A stretch of DNA of 64,000 nucleotides, from NCBI RefSeq assembly GCF_900111015.1, contig NZ_FOFS01000003.1, positions 62,001-126,000 of the forward strand, read 5' to 3'. The position numbers and the translations under genes are program-made. The notes beneath the pieces were generated by a model. That model was not told the origin of the DNA. It ran no database searches and worked only from the letters and a program-made list of their open reading frames with translations. Below are positions 26,921-35,767 of this stretch, piece by piece. Each line of letters opens with the position of its first letter. The first letter of the stretch is position 1. The DNA is from Solimonas aquatica (GTDB lineage: Bacteria > Pseudomonadota > Gammaproteobacteria > Nevskiales > Nevskiaceae).

Positions 26921-28102
26921 CTAGAGCTGGCCGTGTTCGCGAATGCCGGCGAGCAGCAGCTTGCCGGTCGAATAGGCAAGAAAGCAGCTGATGAACACAA
27001 TGAGAATGGACTTCAGGCGCTTGGGATACTCGGCCTTGTCCGGCAAATTGGGTTCGACAACACGCTCCAGATAGACTTGCTGCCGGCGTGCTTCCTCCCG
27101 GGCTGACTCCAGAGAAGCCATTGCGGAGGCAAGGCCCTTGGCGGCGAACTCCTGCTGCAAGGTCAACTGCTCATACTCTGGAATCTTCGGCGCCATGGAA
27201 CCGCTTCGGCCAGCCATCTTGCCTTGCTCGGTATTGATTTGGCTCTGCAGGGCGTTGACGCGGCCCTGGAGGCTCGAGCGCAAGGGGCTATCCGGTGAGG
27301 AGCGTTCGATCTCCGCCAGGCGCGTCTGCACGGCGGCCAGTTCGCTTTTGAGTTTCACAACCGTTTCAAACAGCGCAATGGAGCTCTTGCCAGGGTCAAG
27401 AAGTGCTTCGCGTGAACGGTAGCCGAGCAGGCGTTTCTGCGCTTCGATCACACGCGCCTGCGCCAAGCCCACATCGGTTTCGGCATCTTTGACGGCATTG
27501 CCGCGGGCGCGCTCGTTGAGTCGGTTGACCAGGGACTCGCTTGCTTCGATGAGCAGATTGGCAATCGTCCGCGCATCCTCGGCGCGAAAAGCCTTCACCG
27601 TCACCGTCGAGAGTCCAGTCGTGGCGTCGTAGGCCACCTTCACTTTACCCTGGTAGTAGCGGAACAGATCCTCTTCGCTGCGATCAAAAAGCGGGTTCGG
27701 ATAGCGAGAGAAGAAATCGGCTTCCGGTCTGCTGAACAGCGTGCGCAGCGCAAGTCGAGCTTGCAGCGCCTTCACGGCGTCGCGCGAAACGAGAAATTCG
27801 TTGACCGAATACACCTCGTTTTGCGCATGGCCGATCCCCGTCGTCTGCAGCAGGCTGTTCAGCGGCGAGATTTGTGCACGCGTCTGGCTGTGGACCACGA
27901 AAGTTGCCTGGGACGCGTACAGGTCTGAGGCGATGAGCAGGTAGTAGATGGCGGTCAGCGCAGTGGGCAACCAAAGCAAGAGCAGTGCGCTGCGATACTT
28001 GTGGAGCCAGCGACGCAGGTCCTGCAGGGTAGAAGGCGGGGCGGTGGCGGGCGTCTCGGGCTTGGCCATAGACGGCTCGCTGAGGGTTTGGTCGTCGTCC
28101 AT
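26921..28102 (-). CDS. kpsE: capsule export inner-membrane protein KpsE
   Basis: A 393-residue KpsE/CtrB-like polysaccharide co-polymerase-type protein. An inner-membrane helix at about 39-58 (LLLLWLPTALTAIYYLLIAS) and one near the C terminus (ILIVFISCFLAYSTGKLLL) bracket a large periplasmic domain. That domain has long coiled-coil segments (about 195-345), including RVIEAQKRLLGYR. KpsE links KpsMT to the outer-membrane KpsD. It starts three bases after the upstream GT4 gene ends, within the kpsC-to-kpsT leftward operon. Confidence 0.92.
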   Translation of the reverse strand: MDDDQTLSEPSMAKPETPATAPPSTLQDLRRWLHKYRSALLLLWLPTALTAIYYLLIASDLYASQATFVVHSQTRAQISPLNSLLQTTGIGHAQNEVYSVNEFLVSRDAVKALQARLALRTLFSRPEADFFSRYPNPLFDRSEEDLFRYYQGKVKVAYDATTGLSTVTVKAFRAEDARTIANLLIEASESLVNRLNERARGNAVKDAETDVGLAQARVIEAQKRLLGYRSREALLDPGKSSIALFETVVKLKSELAAVQTRLAEIERSSPDSPLRSSLQGRVNALQSQINTEQGKMAGRSGSMAPKIPEYEQLTLQQEFAAKGLASAMASLESAREEARRQQVYLERVVEPNLPDKAEYPKRLKSILIVFISCFLAYSTGKLLLAGIREHGQL

Positions 28103-28105
28103 TGC

Positions 28106-29308
28106 TCAGGCGTGGCGGATGTTGGAAGAGGAAGAATTGTCGGCGTTTGGGTAGTGGCCATGGGCCTTCCGCCAGGCCGAGTGTAGTTCCCGAAGGCCGG
28201 CTGTTGCAGACGCCATGTGCGGCTCGGCCCAGAGTTGTTTCGCATGACGCCGGTAGGGCCCTTGCGGATCAACAACCGGAATCAGCTCCGAGCTAACCGC
28301 CTTGAACAGGCGATGGCTGCTGAGCGGCTCGGGCAATGCCCACTGCGTGGCGAGTACGGGAATACCTCTGCTCAGTGCTTCGGCAAGCAGCAGGCCGTAG
28401 CCCTCGGCCCGATGCAACGAGGCCAGAATGTCGATGGCGGCGTAGAAGTCTTCGATGCTCAGCTGCTCGCTATCCAGGATGTGGATGTGGTGATCCTGTC
28501 CTGCGGCAGTTCGAAGCTCGGCACAAAGCCCAGGTTGCTTGGCGGCGTCTACCACGCGCAGCAGCAGCCGAGCCGAACGTTCCCGGCCTGCAAAGGCGAG
28601 GCGAAACGCCCCGATCAGGCCTTGCGGATTTTTTCGACGCACGCCGGCCAGCGTCGAGAAACTGAAGCCAACGATGAAATCGGCGGGACTCAGGCTCAGA
28701 CGCTGACGGATCTGCGCTCGAACGGCTGCAGCGGGCCGGGGCATTGCGGCCGGCATCGGATGAGGAACCACTCGGATCGTGGGCAGAACCGGGTCGTCCC
28801 CGAAGCTCTGCAGCAAGGCATCCCGGACGTAAGGCGATGGCACCCAGACCTCGTCTGCCAATGCCAGGCTGGGGCGCCAGTTTCCTGGAGCGGCCGGCAG
28901 CTCCCAGGCCCAGTAGGCCACCACCGGCTCGTCGAACACCCGTCGGCCCAGACAGGAAAGGGCGCGTGCGAAGTGCGGAGGATTGAAGTGGACAACACGC
29001 GGCAAAGCCGGCAGCGGATCGGTGGGCGACAGATCCTTCGATGCCTGCAGCTTGGCGGCGATGTGCAGCTCCTGCGTCAGATCGCGGCTGCGACAGGTCA
29101 GGCCTTGCGCCCGCAGGCGGGTCGCCATGAGGCGGGCCCCGGTGGCGATGCCGCTGACGCTTGAGAGTGCGCCGACGATGATGGCGCCATCATCAGGCTG
29201 GACCTCGCGCCGCTGCGCACCCAGCTGCTTGCGACGCAGCCGCTGCAGGCGCATCTGCAGATAGAGGTCATGCATGCGACTGCGTCGCCAGAGGCTTGAG
29301 CGCAACAT
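28106..29308 (-). CDS. GT4 family glycosyltransferase (capsule locus)
   Basis: A 400-residue GT-B fold, GT4-type transferase. The N-terminal half has GALSSVSGIATGARLMATRL and VVAYWAWELPAAP. The nucleotide-sugar half has FIVGFSFSTLAGVRRKNPQG and the retaining-GT motif SLHRAEGYGLLLAEALSRGIPVLAT (Glu-rich EX7E-like). It is cytoplasmic and probably extends the capsule repeat unit; the sugar is unknown. ATG at 29308 is used; an in-frame TTG at 29332 would add eight residues. It sits between kpsD and kpsE, an unusual place for a transferase, which suggests serotype-specific insertion inside the export operon. Confidence 0.85.
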   Translation of the reverse strand: MLRSSLWRRSRMHDLYLQMRLQRLRRKQLGAQRREVQPDDGAIIVGALSSVSGIATGARLMATRLRAQGLTCRSRDLTQELHIAAKLQASKDLSPTDPLPALPRVVHFNPPHFARALSCLGRRVFDEPVVAYWAWELPAAPGNWRPSLALADEVWVPSPYVRDALLQSFGDDPVLPTIRVVPHPMPAAMPRPAAAVRAQIRQRLSLSPADFIVGFSFSTLAGVRRKNPQGLIGAFRLAFAGRERSARLLLRVVDAAKQPGLCAELRTAAGQDHHIHILDSEQLSIEDFYAAIDILASLHRAEGYGLLLAEALSRGIPVLATQWALPEPLSSHRLFKAVSSELIPVVDPQGPYRRHAKQLWAEPHMASATAGLRELHSAWRKAHGHYPNADNSSSSNIRHA

Positions 29309-29343
29309 GGGTTTCAGGTGAATGAAGGCCAAGGAGCCGGGCG

Positions 29344-30540
29344 TCAGTTATGCGTTGCGTTTTCGACGAGCACGCCGCTCACCACCGGCTGCGAAACCAG
29401 CCCGATCAGCTGCAGGAACTTCTCCAGCTCGGTGGCAGGTGCATTGGCGACGTAAAGCATGTCGCGGTCCTGCAGGGCGAAATTCTGCCCCAGGAAATAA
29501 GCCCCGGCCTTGGTGAGGTCCAGCCGGTAGACCACGGGCACGGTTTGCGCTTCGTGCAGTGCTTCCGGTTGTGCCCCGAGGCGCGCGGCCAGCTCCCGGG
29601 GTTCATAACGGAACAGGAAGATGCCGCGCGGGTCGGCGCGCTGATCCTGCAAGCCGCCGGCCTTGGCCACGGCTTCGATCAGGTTCAGCTGGCGGGCTTC
29701 GAAGTTGATCAGGGTGTTGCGACCGGTGGCGCCGAAAGCGGTGAAGGTTTCCGGGCGGCGGGTGACGACCAGCAGGTCACCGGCCTGCATCGTGATGTTT
29801 TCCTGGGCATCGCTCAGCACTTGCTCCAGCGGTACGGCAACGGTCTTGCCTGCACGTGTCAGTTCGATCTGGGTTTCATAGCTGGGCGCGCGAGCGCCGC
29901 CTGCGGCAGCCAGCACTTCGAGCAGTCGTTCGCCATGCGCCGAAAGCGGAATGCGGGTGCCGCCGGCGGCTTCACCGATGACGGTCACGGCGCTGCTGAC
30001 GTTGCGCGAAAGATTGACGATGACCTGAGGCTTCTGGGCCTTGCCGGCCAGCGCGCGTTCGATGGCTTCCTGAGCCTGGGCCGCATTCAGGCCTGCCACT
30101 CTGACGCGGCCAGCAAAGGGCACGCTGATGCTGCCGTCGCCTCCGACGATCTGTTCGGCGATGCTGACCGCACGTGCAGATCCGCTCGCAGTGGCGGCGA
30201 GGCCGACGTTCGCGGCGGAAAACAGAGGATCGGAGCCGGCCTCCCAGATGGTGAGGCTGAGTCCGTCCCCGGGGCCGATGCTCAGGGCGGGCATTGCCGC
30301 GCTGTCACCGAAGGCAAGCATCAGGCTCGCCCGCTGGCGTCGGGCCAGCGCGGCCACCGTGTCGGGGCTGAGGTCCACCAGCTCAAATGGTCGTGGTCCC
30401 TCTGTCTGGGCCTCGGCACGGATTTCTGCAGTGCGCGGCCCTGCGCTGGGCAGTGAAGCGCAGGCGCTGAGCAGCGCACAGCCCAGTGCCGGCCACAGCA
30501 GCGCGCTACGCGGGGTGAGGAGAGCGTGAATAGTATGCAT
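29344..30540 (-). CDS. kpsD: capsule polysaccharide export lipoprotein KpsD/Wza-like
   Basis: A 398-residue outer-membrane polysaccharide export protein. ATG at 30540 gives a lipoprotein signal with lipobox LSAC and modified cysteine C27. Poly_export/SLBB-type domains follow: ALSIGPGDGLSLTIWEAG, ISVPFAGRVRVAGLNAAQAQEAIERALAGK, then soluble-ligand-binding repeats with DLLVVTRRPETFTAFG and RDMLYVANAP. It forms the outer-membrane exit for the chain delivered by KpsMTE. It is shorter than E. coli KpsD (about 560 residues) and closer in size to CtrA/Wza-type exporters. Confidence 0.9.
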   Translation of the reverse strand: MHTIHALLTPRSALLWPALGCALLSACASLPSAGPRTAEIRAEAQTEGPRPFELVDLSPDTVAALARRQRASLMLAFGDSAAMPALSIGPGDGLSLTIWEAGSDPLFSAANVGLAATASGSARAVSIAEQIVGGDGSISVPFAGRVRVAGLNAAQAQEAIERALAGKAQKPQVIVNLSRNVSSAVTVIGEAAGGTRIPLSAHGERLLEVLAAAGGARAPSYETQIELTRAGKTVAVPLEQVLSDAQENITMQAGDLLVVTRRPETFTAFGATGRNTLINFEARQLNLIEAVAKAGGLQDQRADPRGIFLFRYEPRELAARLGAQPEALHEAQTVPVVYRLDLTKAGAYFLGQNFALQDRDMLYVANAPATELEKFLQLIGLVSQPVVSGVLVENATHN

Positions 30541-30589
30541 GCCGTTACTGATGGGGATTAGGGTCGAAGTGTCCGGGCAAGCGGCAAGT

Positions 30590-31891
30590 TCAGGCAAGCT
30601 CGCCGCTGAGCGCACTGTGCAGCAGTGGCAGTGCGCTTGAGAAATGCATTGCCCAGTCAGGGACGCGGTAATTCTGCAGCCGGTCCTGCCACTGGCGGCA
30701 ATGAGGCGAGTCGCGGTTCAGGAGTGTGGCGATGGCTTGCATCCAGCCGGGTCCGTCCAGCGCATCGAGATACTGTGCATAGTCACCGCCAACCTCCCGA
30801 TGCGCCGCAATATCCGAAGCCAGCACCGGCGTGCCCAGGCTGAGGGCTTCCACCACCGGCAGGCCGTAGCCCTCGGCGTGGGAGGGCATCAGCAGGGCGC
30901 GGGCGCCGCGGATCAGGTCGGCAACTTCGGTGTCGCTCAGATCCCTGCATTCGACCACGTGGCGCTTGAGCGTTTCGGCGCGATCCAGCAGCTGGAACAC
31001 GGCCTGATTTTCCCAGCCGCGCCGGCCGATCAGCACCAGGCGCGGGGCGCGTTCGGGGTCTTGTTCGATGAGGCGCCGCCAGCACTGCAGGATCAGCAGA
31101 TGATTCTTGCGCGGCTCCAGCGTGCCCAGCATGACGAAGTACGGACGCGGCGTGTGCAGCGGCTGCGTGCCGGGCTGCGGCACATCCACGCCCAGCGGCA
31201 GGGCGTGGATCGGTGGCAGGCGCGCGCCGCGGCTTTCCCAGTAGCGGTGCAGCGCCGTGGCGGTGGCCTGCGAGTTCACCAGCACCTGCCGCGCCTGGCG
31301 GCTGATGGTCTGCAGGCGCGCGGCGTGACGCGCGGCTTCGCGGGGACGGTTGTACTCGGGATATTCGATGGGGATGAGGTCGTGCACAAAGAACACGCTG
31401 GCGATACCGCTGCGCTCCAGCCAGCGCGCCACCACGCGGCGGTACATCTGGCCGTGCGAGGTGTTGAGATACACCGCGCTGCCGTCGTCGGGCAGCGCGC
31501 GCAGGCGCGGCGCGCGCAGGGTGGAAACGCCGGGGCGCAGGCTTTGCCGCAGGCGCTGCAGTCGGCCGGGTGCGGCGCTGGGTGGCAGCGCTGGCCGCGT
31601 CTGCAGTTCCGGGCTTTGCAGCCAGGTGAACACCGGATGCCGTTGCGTGCGCGCCGGCGCCCGCTGCCGCCAGCGTTGCAGCAGGGCTTCGATCAGGGCC
31701 TCGGCCTTGCGCGGGGTCAGTACGCGCGGCCCCAGCGCGTCGAAGCCGATCAGGCGCAGCACAAAGTCCGGGTGACGATGCAGGGCCTCTACATACGCCA
31801 GGTCGACGCGGTCGATGCCGGTCGGCGTGCTGTGGGTGCCGCGCGCCAGCAGGCGTGTGGCATCGAAGTACACGGTCAGCGGTTCAGCCAT
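30590..31891 (-). CDS. GT4 family glycosyltransferase (capsule locus)
   Basis: A 433-residue GT4-type transferase. The ATG at 31891 overlaps the kpsC stop by eight bases. The N-terminal part begins MAEPLTVYFDATRLLARGTH and contains SVFFVHDLIPIEYPEYNRP. The donor domain has PYFVMLGTLEPRKNHLLIL, VLIGRRGWEN and the EX7E-type MPSHAEGYGLPVVEALSLGTPVLASD. Relatives (WbdA/RfaB-like) are often mannosyl- or rhamnosyltransferases, which would fit the nearby manC, but the donor is not proven. A 49-base gap separates it from kpsD. Confidence 0.87.
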   Translation of the reverse strand: MAEPLTVYFDATRLLARGTHSTPTGIDRVDLAYVEALHRHPDFVLRLIGFDALGPRVLTPRKAEALIEALLQRWRQRAPARTQRHPVFTWLQSPELQTRPALPPSAAPGRLQRLRQSLRPGVSTLRAPRLRALPDDGSAVYLNTSHGQMYRRVVARWLERSGIASVFFVHDLIPIEYPEYNRPREAARHAARLQTISRQARQVLVNSQATATALHRYWESRGARLPPIHALPLGVDVPQPGTQPLHTPRPYFVMLGTLEPRKNHLLILQCWRRLIEQDPERAPRLVLIGRRGWENQAVFQLLDRAETLKRHVVECRDLSDTEVADLIRGARALLMPSHAEGYGLPVVEALSLGTPVLASDIAAHREVGGDYAQYLDALDGPGWMQAIATLLNRDSPHCRQWQDRLQNYRVPDWAMHFSSALPLLHSALSGELA

Positions 31892-32966
31892 GACGCAGGC
31901 CTTGCGAGCGCAGCCAGCCCCGACACAGCCGCGCCACGCGGCGCATGAGCGAGGCATCGGCCAGGCCGCTGCCGGCCTCGGCCAGCTGCCGGGCAATCTC
32001 TTCCGGCTCGCAGGCGGCGCCGCTGCGCGGGTCGATGTAACGCGGGTACAGAATCAGCGCGCCGGCCACCAGTTCATCGAGCTGCAGACGGCGAGTGCGG
32101 CGCGGCAGGGGCGTGCGGTCCTCGGTGAGCCCCCAGCCGGCGTAGAAGGGCTGGCCCCAGGCGGTCACCGGCAGGCCGCGCAACAAGGCCTCGAAACCCA
32201 TCAGCGAAGTCATGGTGTGCACGGCATCGGCCTGGGCCAGAGCGGCAGCGGCGCCGGTGTGATGCAGCACCTGGTCGGCGTAGCGCAGCGCCTCATGCTC
32301 CGGCACATGGCCGGCGCGGGTCTGCGCCTCGGTGTCGGGGTGCGGCTTGTAGAGGATGCAGGCTTCTGGCTGCTGTTCGCGCACCGCGCGCAGCAGCTGC
32401 AGGTTCGTGCGCGGACCGGCGGCGCCCAGGCGCACGGAGGCATCGTCCTCCACCTGGCCGGGCACCAGGATGCGCGGGCGGCCATCGCGCGCCGCCGCGT
32501 GGCTGCTGGGGGCGCCGACGTTGTACTTGCTCAGCCCGTGCCGCACCAGGAATTCGCGCAGCGCTGCGGCGCGCCGCAGCAGCTCCGGGCTGAAGGTCTG
32601 GTTCTGCAGCAGATGTTCCAGCGCGCTGGGCTGGCGCGGATCGAAGTAGATGCCGCGCTCATCGAACACCAGCGAGGCCCCGCCCACATGATTGGAGCCC
32701 AGGCCCACGGAGCGCAGGAAACCGTCCTCGATGCGGATCACGCGCGCCTGCTGCGCCTGGGCGCGGGCGGCAAAGTCGGCGGGTTCGCGCGCCGCCCAGA
32801 TCAGCAGATCGCCGCCGTGACGCGCCTGCCGGCGCAGAGCTGCATCCGCGGAGCCGGCGTAATGCCAGCGCGCGTACAGGCGCTGCAGAAAAGGGTCGAT
32901 CTGCCAGCGCTTCCAGGGTTTGATGCCGATCACTTCGGCCTGCGGCGTCGATCTTGTCGTATTCAT
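31884..32966 (-). CDS. kpsC: KpsC-like beta-Kdo transferase, single catalytic domain
   Basis: A 360-residue protein of the capsule polysaccharide export KpsC family. It has IRIEDGFLRSVGLGSNHVGGASLVFDERGIYFDP (about 85-120), ILVPGQVEDDASVRLGA and the MTSLMGFEALLRGLPVTAWGQPFYAGWGLTEDR segment. Enterobacterial KpsC is about 670 residues with two such domains that alternate Kdo linkages; only one is present here. A shorter or single-linkage Kdo linker, or a second KpsC elsewhere, would be implied. It is the first gene of the leftward capsule operon and diverges from mrp. Confidence 0.88.
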   Translation of the reverse strand: MNTTRSTPQAEVIGIKPWKRWQIDPFLQRLYARWHYAGSADAALRRQARHGGDLLIWAAREPADFAARAQAQQARVIRIEDGFLRSVGLGSNHVGGASLVFDERGIYFDPRQPSALEHLLQNQTFSPELLRRAAALREFLVRHGLSKYNVGAPSSHAAARDGRPRILVPGQVEDDASVRLGAAGPRTNLQLLRAVREQQPEACILYKPHPDTEAQTRAGHVPEHEALRYADQVLHHTGAAAALAQADAVHTMTSLMGFEALLRGLPVTAWGQPFYAGWGLTEDRTPLPRRTRRLQLDELVAGALILYPRYIDPRSGAACEPEEIARQLAEAGSGLADASLMRRVARLCRGWLRSQGLRHG

Positions 32967-33094
32967 GGTGCGGCCCGACCGGCGGCGGGCGCCGGCGAGC
33001 GCGATGGTAGCAACAAGCGGGCAGGCCGGGGACCTGGCAGTGTGCGGCCGGTCTCGGTGTAGACTGCCGCCCCGCCTCGATTCCCTCTGCCGCG

Positions 33095-34177
33095 ATGTCT
33101 GTGAGCCGCGAAACCCTGCTGAACTGCCTGGACGCCTATGTCCACCCCCTGATCGGTCGCGGCCTGGTGGCGGCTGGCGCGGTGCGCGAGGCGCAGCCCG
33201 AGAAGGACCATGTGCGGGTGCATGTGGAGCTGGGCTTTCCCGCCGCCGGCATCCGCGAGACGCTGCTGGCCGAACTGGCGGCGCACGTCGGCCGCAGCCT
33301 GGGAGTGGACGCGGCCCTGGCCTTGAGCTGGCGCGTCGAAGCCGTGGGCCTGCGCAAGAATCTGCAGGCCCTGCCCGGTGTGCGCAACCTGATTGCGGTG
33401 TCCAGCGGCAAGGGTGGTGTCGGCAAGTCCACGGTGGCGGCGAACCTCGCCCTGGCGCTGGCCGCCGAAGGTGCGCGCGTGGGCGTGCTGGACGCGGATA
33501 TCTATGGCCCCAGCCAGCCGCAGATGCTGGGTCTGGCCGGGCAGCGGCCGGATTCGCCGGACGGCAAGCGCATGCACCCGCTGCAGGCCTACGGCCTGCA
33601 GGTGATGTCGATCGGCTTTCTGGTGGACGACGATCAGCCGATGATCTGGCGCGGCCCCATGGCCACGCAGGCCCTGAACCAGTTGCTGGGCGAAACCATC
33701 TGGGACGACCTCGACTATCTGGTCGTCGACATGCCGCCGGGCACCGGCGACATCCAGCTCACGCTCTCGCAGCGCATGCCGGTGGCCGGCGCCATCATCG
33801 TCACCACGCCGCAGGACATCGCGCTGCTGGACGCGCGCAAAGGCCTGCAGATGTTCCGTCGCGTGGAGATTCCGGTGCTGGGCATCGTCGAGAACATGGC
33901 CTGGCACGTCTGCAGCCAGTGCGGTCATCACGAAGCCATCTTCGGCGAAGGCGGCGGTGCGCGCATGGCCGCGCAGTACGGCAGCGAGCTGCTGGGCCAG
34001 CTGCCGCTGGAACTGCGCATCCGCGAGCAGGCCGACCGCGGCAAACCCACGGTCGCCGCCGAGCCGGACTCCGAACTGGCGCAGCGTTATCGCGACATCG
34101 CGCGCCTGGCTGCGGCGCGCCTGGCTTACGGGCTGCCGGCGAACGTGTTCCCCAGCATCGAGATCAGCGACGACTGA
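33095..34177 (+). CDS. apbC: iron-sulfur cluster carrier protein Mrp/ApbC
   Basis: A 360-residue Mrp-family P-loop ATPase that carries and transfers Fe-S clusters in the cytoplasm. An N-terminal MIP18/DUF59-like domain (about 1-90) precedes the deviant Walker motif AVSSGKGGVGKSTVAANLA. DADIYGPSQPQM and VVDMPPGTGDIQL follow, then the cluster-binding CxxC in WHVCSQCGHHEAIFG. The size is that of the E. coli protein. It is followed by dcd, a common pairing. Confidence 0.95.
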   Translation: MSVSRETLLNCLDAYVHPLIGRGLVAAGAVREAQPEKDHVRVHVELGFPAAGIRETLLAELAAHVGRSLGVDAALALSWRVEAVGLRKNLQALPGVRNLIAVSSGKGGVGKSTVAANLALALAAEGARVGVLDADIYGPSQPQMLGLAGQRPDSPDGKRMHPLQAYGLQVMSIGFLVDDDQPMIWRGPMATQALNQLLGETIWDDLDYLVVDMPPGTGDIQLTLSQRMPVAGAIIVTTPQDIALLDARKGLQMFRRVEIPVLGIVENMAWHVCSQCGHHEAIFGEGGGARMAAQYGSELLGQLPLELRIREQADRGKPTVAAEPDSELAQRYRDIARLAAARLAYGLPANVFPSIEISDD

Positions 34178-34258
34178 TACGCAAGGCCTGCCAAGGTGGT
34201 CTGCGCGCCCCGACGGCCGCGCCGCCCTACAATGCAATTTCACCAGACAAGAAACAGC

Positions 34259-34822
34259 ATGAGCATCAAATCCGACAAGTGGATCCGGCGCATGGCGGCC
34301 CAAGGCATGATCGAGCCCTTCGAGCCGGGCCAGGTGCGGCATGTGGATGGCCACAAGATCATCAGCTACGGCACGTCCAGCTACGGCTACGACGTGCGCT
34401 GCGCGAGCGAGTTCAAGATCTTCACCAACATCAATTCCACGATCGTCGATCCGAAGAACTTCGACGAGAAATCCTTCGTGGACGTGCGCTCGGATGTCTG
34501 CATCATCCCGCCCAATTCGTTTGCGCTGGCGCGCACCGTGGAATATTTCCGCATCCCGCGCTCGACGCTGGTGGTCTGCCTGGGCAAGAGCACTTATGCG
34601 CGCTGCGGCATCATCGTCAACGTCACGCCGCTGGAGCCGGAGTGGGAAGGGCATGTGACGCTGGAGTTTTCCAACACCACGCCGCTGCCGGCAAAGATCT
34701 ACGCTAACGAAGGCGTGGCGCAGATGCTGTTCTATGAATCCGACGAAGTCTGCGAGACCTCGTATCGCGATCGTGGCGGCAAGTACCAGGGCCAGACCGG
34801 CGTCACCCTGCCCAAGACCTGA
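34259..34822 (+). CDS. dcd: dCTP deaminase
   Basis: A 187-residue Dcd, the homotrimeric cytoplasmic enzyme that converts dCTP to dUTP for thymidylate synthesis. Conserved segments are [40 protein letters not shown] with the catalytic Glu, and [15 protein letters not shown] at the C terminus. The ATG at 34259 gives the standard N terminus ([13 protein letters not shown]). No strong ribosome-binding site is seen. Confidence 0.96.
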   Translation: MSIKSDKWIRRMAAQGMIEPFEPGQVRHVDGHKIISYGTSSYGYDVRCASEFKIFTNINSTIVDPKNFDEKSFVDVRSDVCIIPPNSFALARTVEYFRIPRSTLVVCLGKSTYARCGIIVNVTPLEPEWEGHVTLEFSNTTPLPAKIYANEGVAQMLFYESDEVCETSYRDRGGKYQGQTGVTLPKT

Positions 34823-34855
34823 GGCCCGGCCTGCTGCGGCGGGCCTTGCCCGGGC

Positions 34856-35569
34856 TTACTTGCGCTCGCGCAGGCGCACCCAGTTCGAGCCGTTCTTGGA
34901 AACGTAGATCGACTTGGGGTCTGCGGTGAGGTAGACGCTGCCCCAGTAGGCGCGCAGCTGGCCGTTGCGGTCATAGGAACCGCGATATTCCATGGTGCGG
35001 GCGCAGTCTTCCAGGCTGCTCTCGGGCTGCACGCGCCAGAGCTGCTGCACCATCAGTTCGCAGCGGTTGCGCTGCTCCTTGGCCACGCCCAGGCTGGTGT
35101 AGGCATCGACTTCCCCGGCGTCGCGCGCGGAAGCAGCGGCCACGTCCGCGGCCGTGGGCATCACCAAGGGTACTGGCTGTGTCGGCGCCACATACGCAAC
35201 CGGTGCCGGGCGCGGACGCGGCGTCGGTGCCGGCGGCGGCGCCCGCGAGCTCATGGTGGCCGGATCGATGGAGTGGTTCTTGGCGCCGATGGCGATCCAG
35301 TCGGCACCGCCGTTCTCGGAGCGGTAATAGACGGACAGATCGGCGGCCAGCAGGGTGTCCCCCCAGGAACCGAAGCGCAGCGCATTCTCAGCGTTGCGGT
35401 CCACGCTCTGGCCGTCGATCAGGCGCAGGCAATCGTCCAGGGTTTGCGTGCCCTGTTCGCTCCACTGCTGCTTGGCGAACAGCTTGCACAGTGCGGTGTT
35501 GGCAGCGGCATGGCTCGACATGGTCGCCGCCAGGGCCAGTACGGCAAATGCGGTCTGCAATCGGAACAT
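34856..35569 (-). CDS. secreted protein of unknown function with two repeated domains
   Basis: A 237-residue protein I do not recognise. ATG at 35569 follows an AAGGAA ribosome-binding site and opens a signal peptide (MFRLQTAFAVLALAATMSSHAAA). Two similar modules of about 65 residues follow. The first runs from CKLFAKQQWSEQGTQTLDDC to SVYYRSENGGADW; the second from CELMVQQLWRVQPESSLEDC to SIYVSKNGSNW. Both share a Cys pair, a YDRN/DRNAEN-like turn, WGD/WGS and a final NG..W. A linker rich in Pro and Ala (about 135-175) separates them. Each module probably forms a disulfide. It converges with dcd and shows no operon partner. Confidence 0.7.
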   Translation of the reverse strand: MFRLQTAFAVLALAATMSSHAAANTALCKLFAKQQWSEQGTQTLDDCLRLIDGQSVDRNAENALRFGSWGDTLLAADLSVYYRSENGGADWIAIGAKNHSIDPATMSSRAPPPAPTPRPRPAPVAYVAPTQPVPLVMPTAADVAAASARDAGEVDAYTSLGVAKEQRNRCELMVQQLWRVQPESSLEDCARTMEYRGSYDRNGQLRAYWGSVYLTADPKSIYVSKNGSNWVRLRERK

Positions 35570-35767
35570 CAGCGCATTCCTTGATGTGGAACTTATATGA
35601 GCGTCGGGCAACAGCTCCCCTGCCGCGCGCGGTGGATGCATAGACCATTGTGGTTTACCTCGTACGCGGCACTTCCCGGACCCTGCTGTCACAATCAGGT
35701 CCTGCGCGCACTGAAATCCCCCCAAGGGCCTCTCCCGCGTTGCTTCAATAAACAGGTTTCCGCCCGA

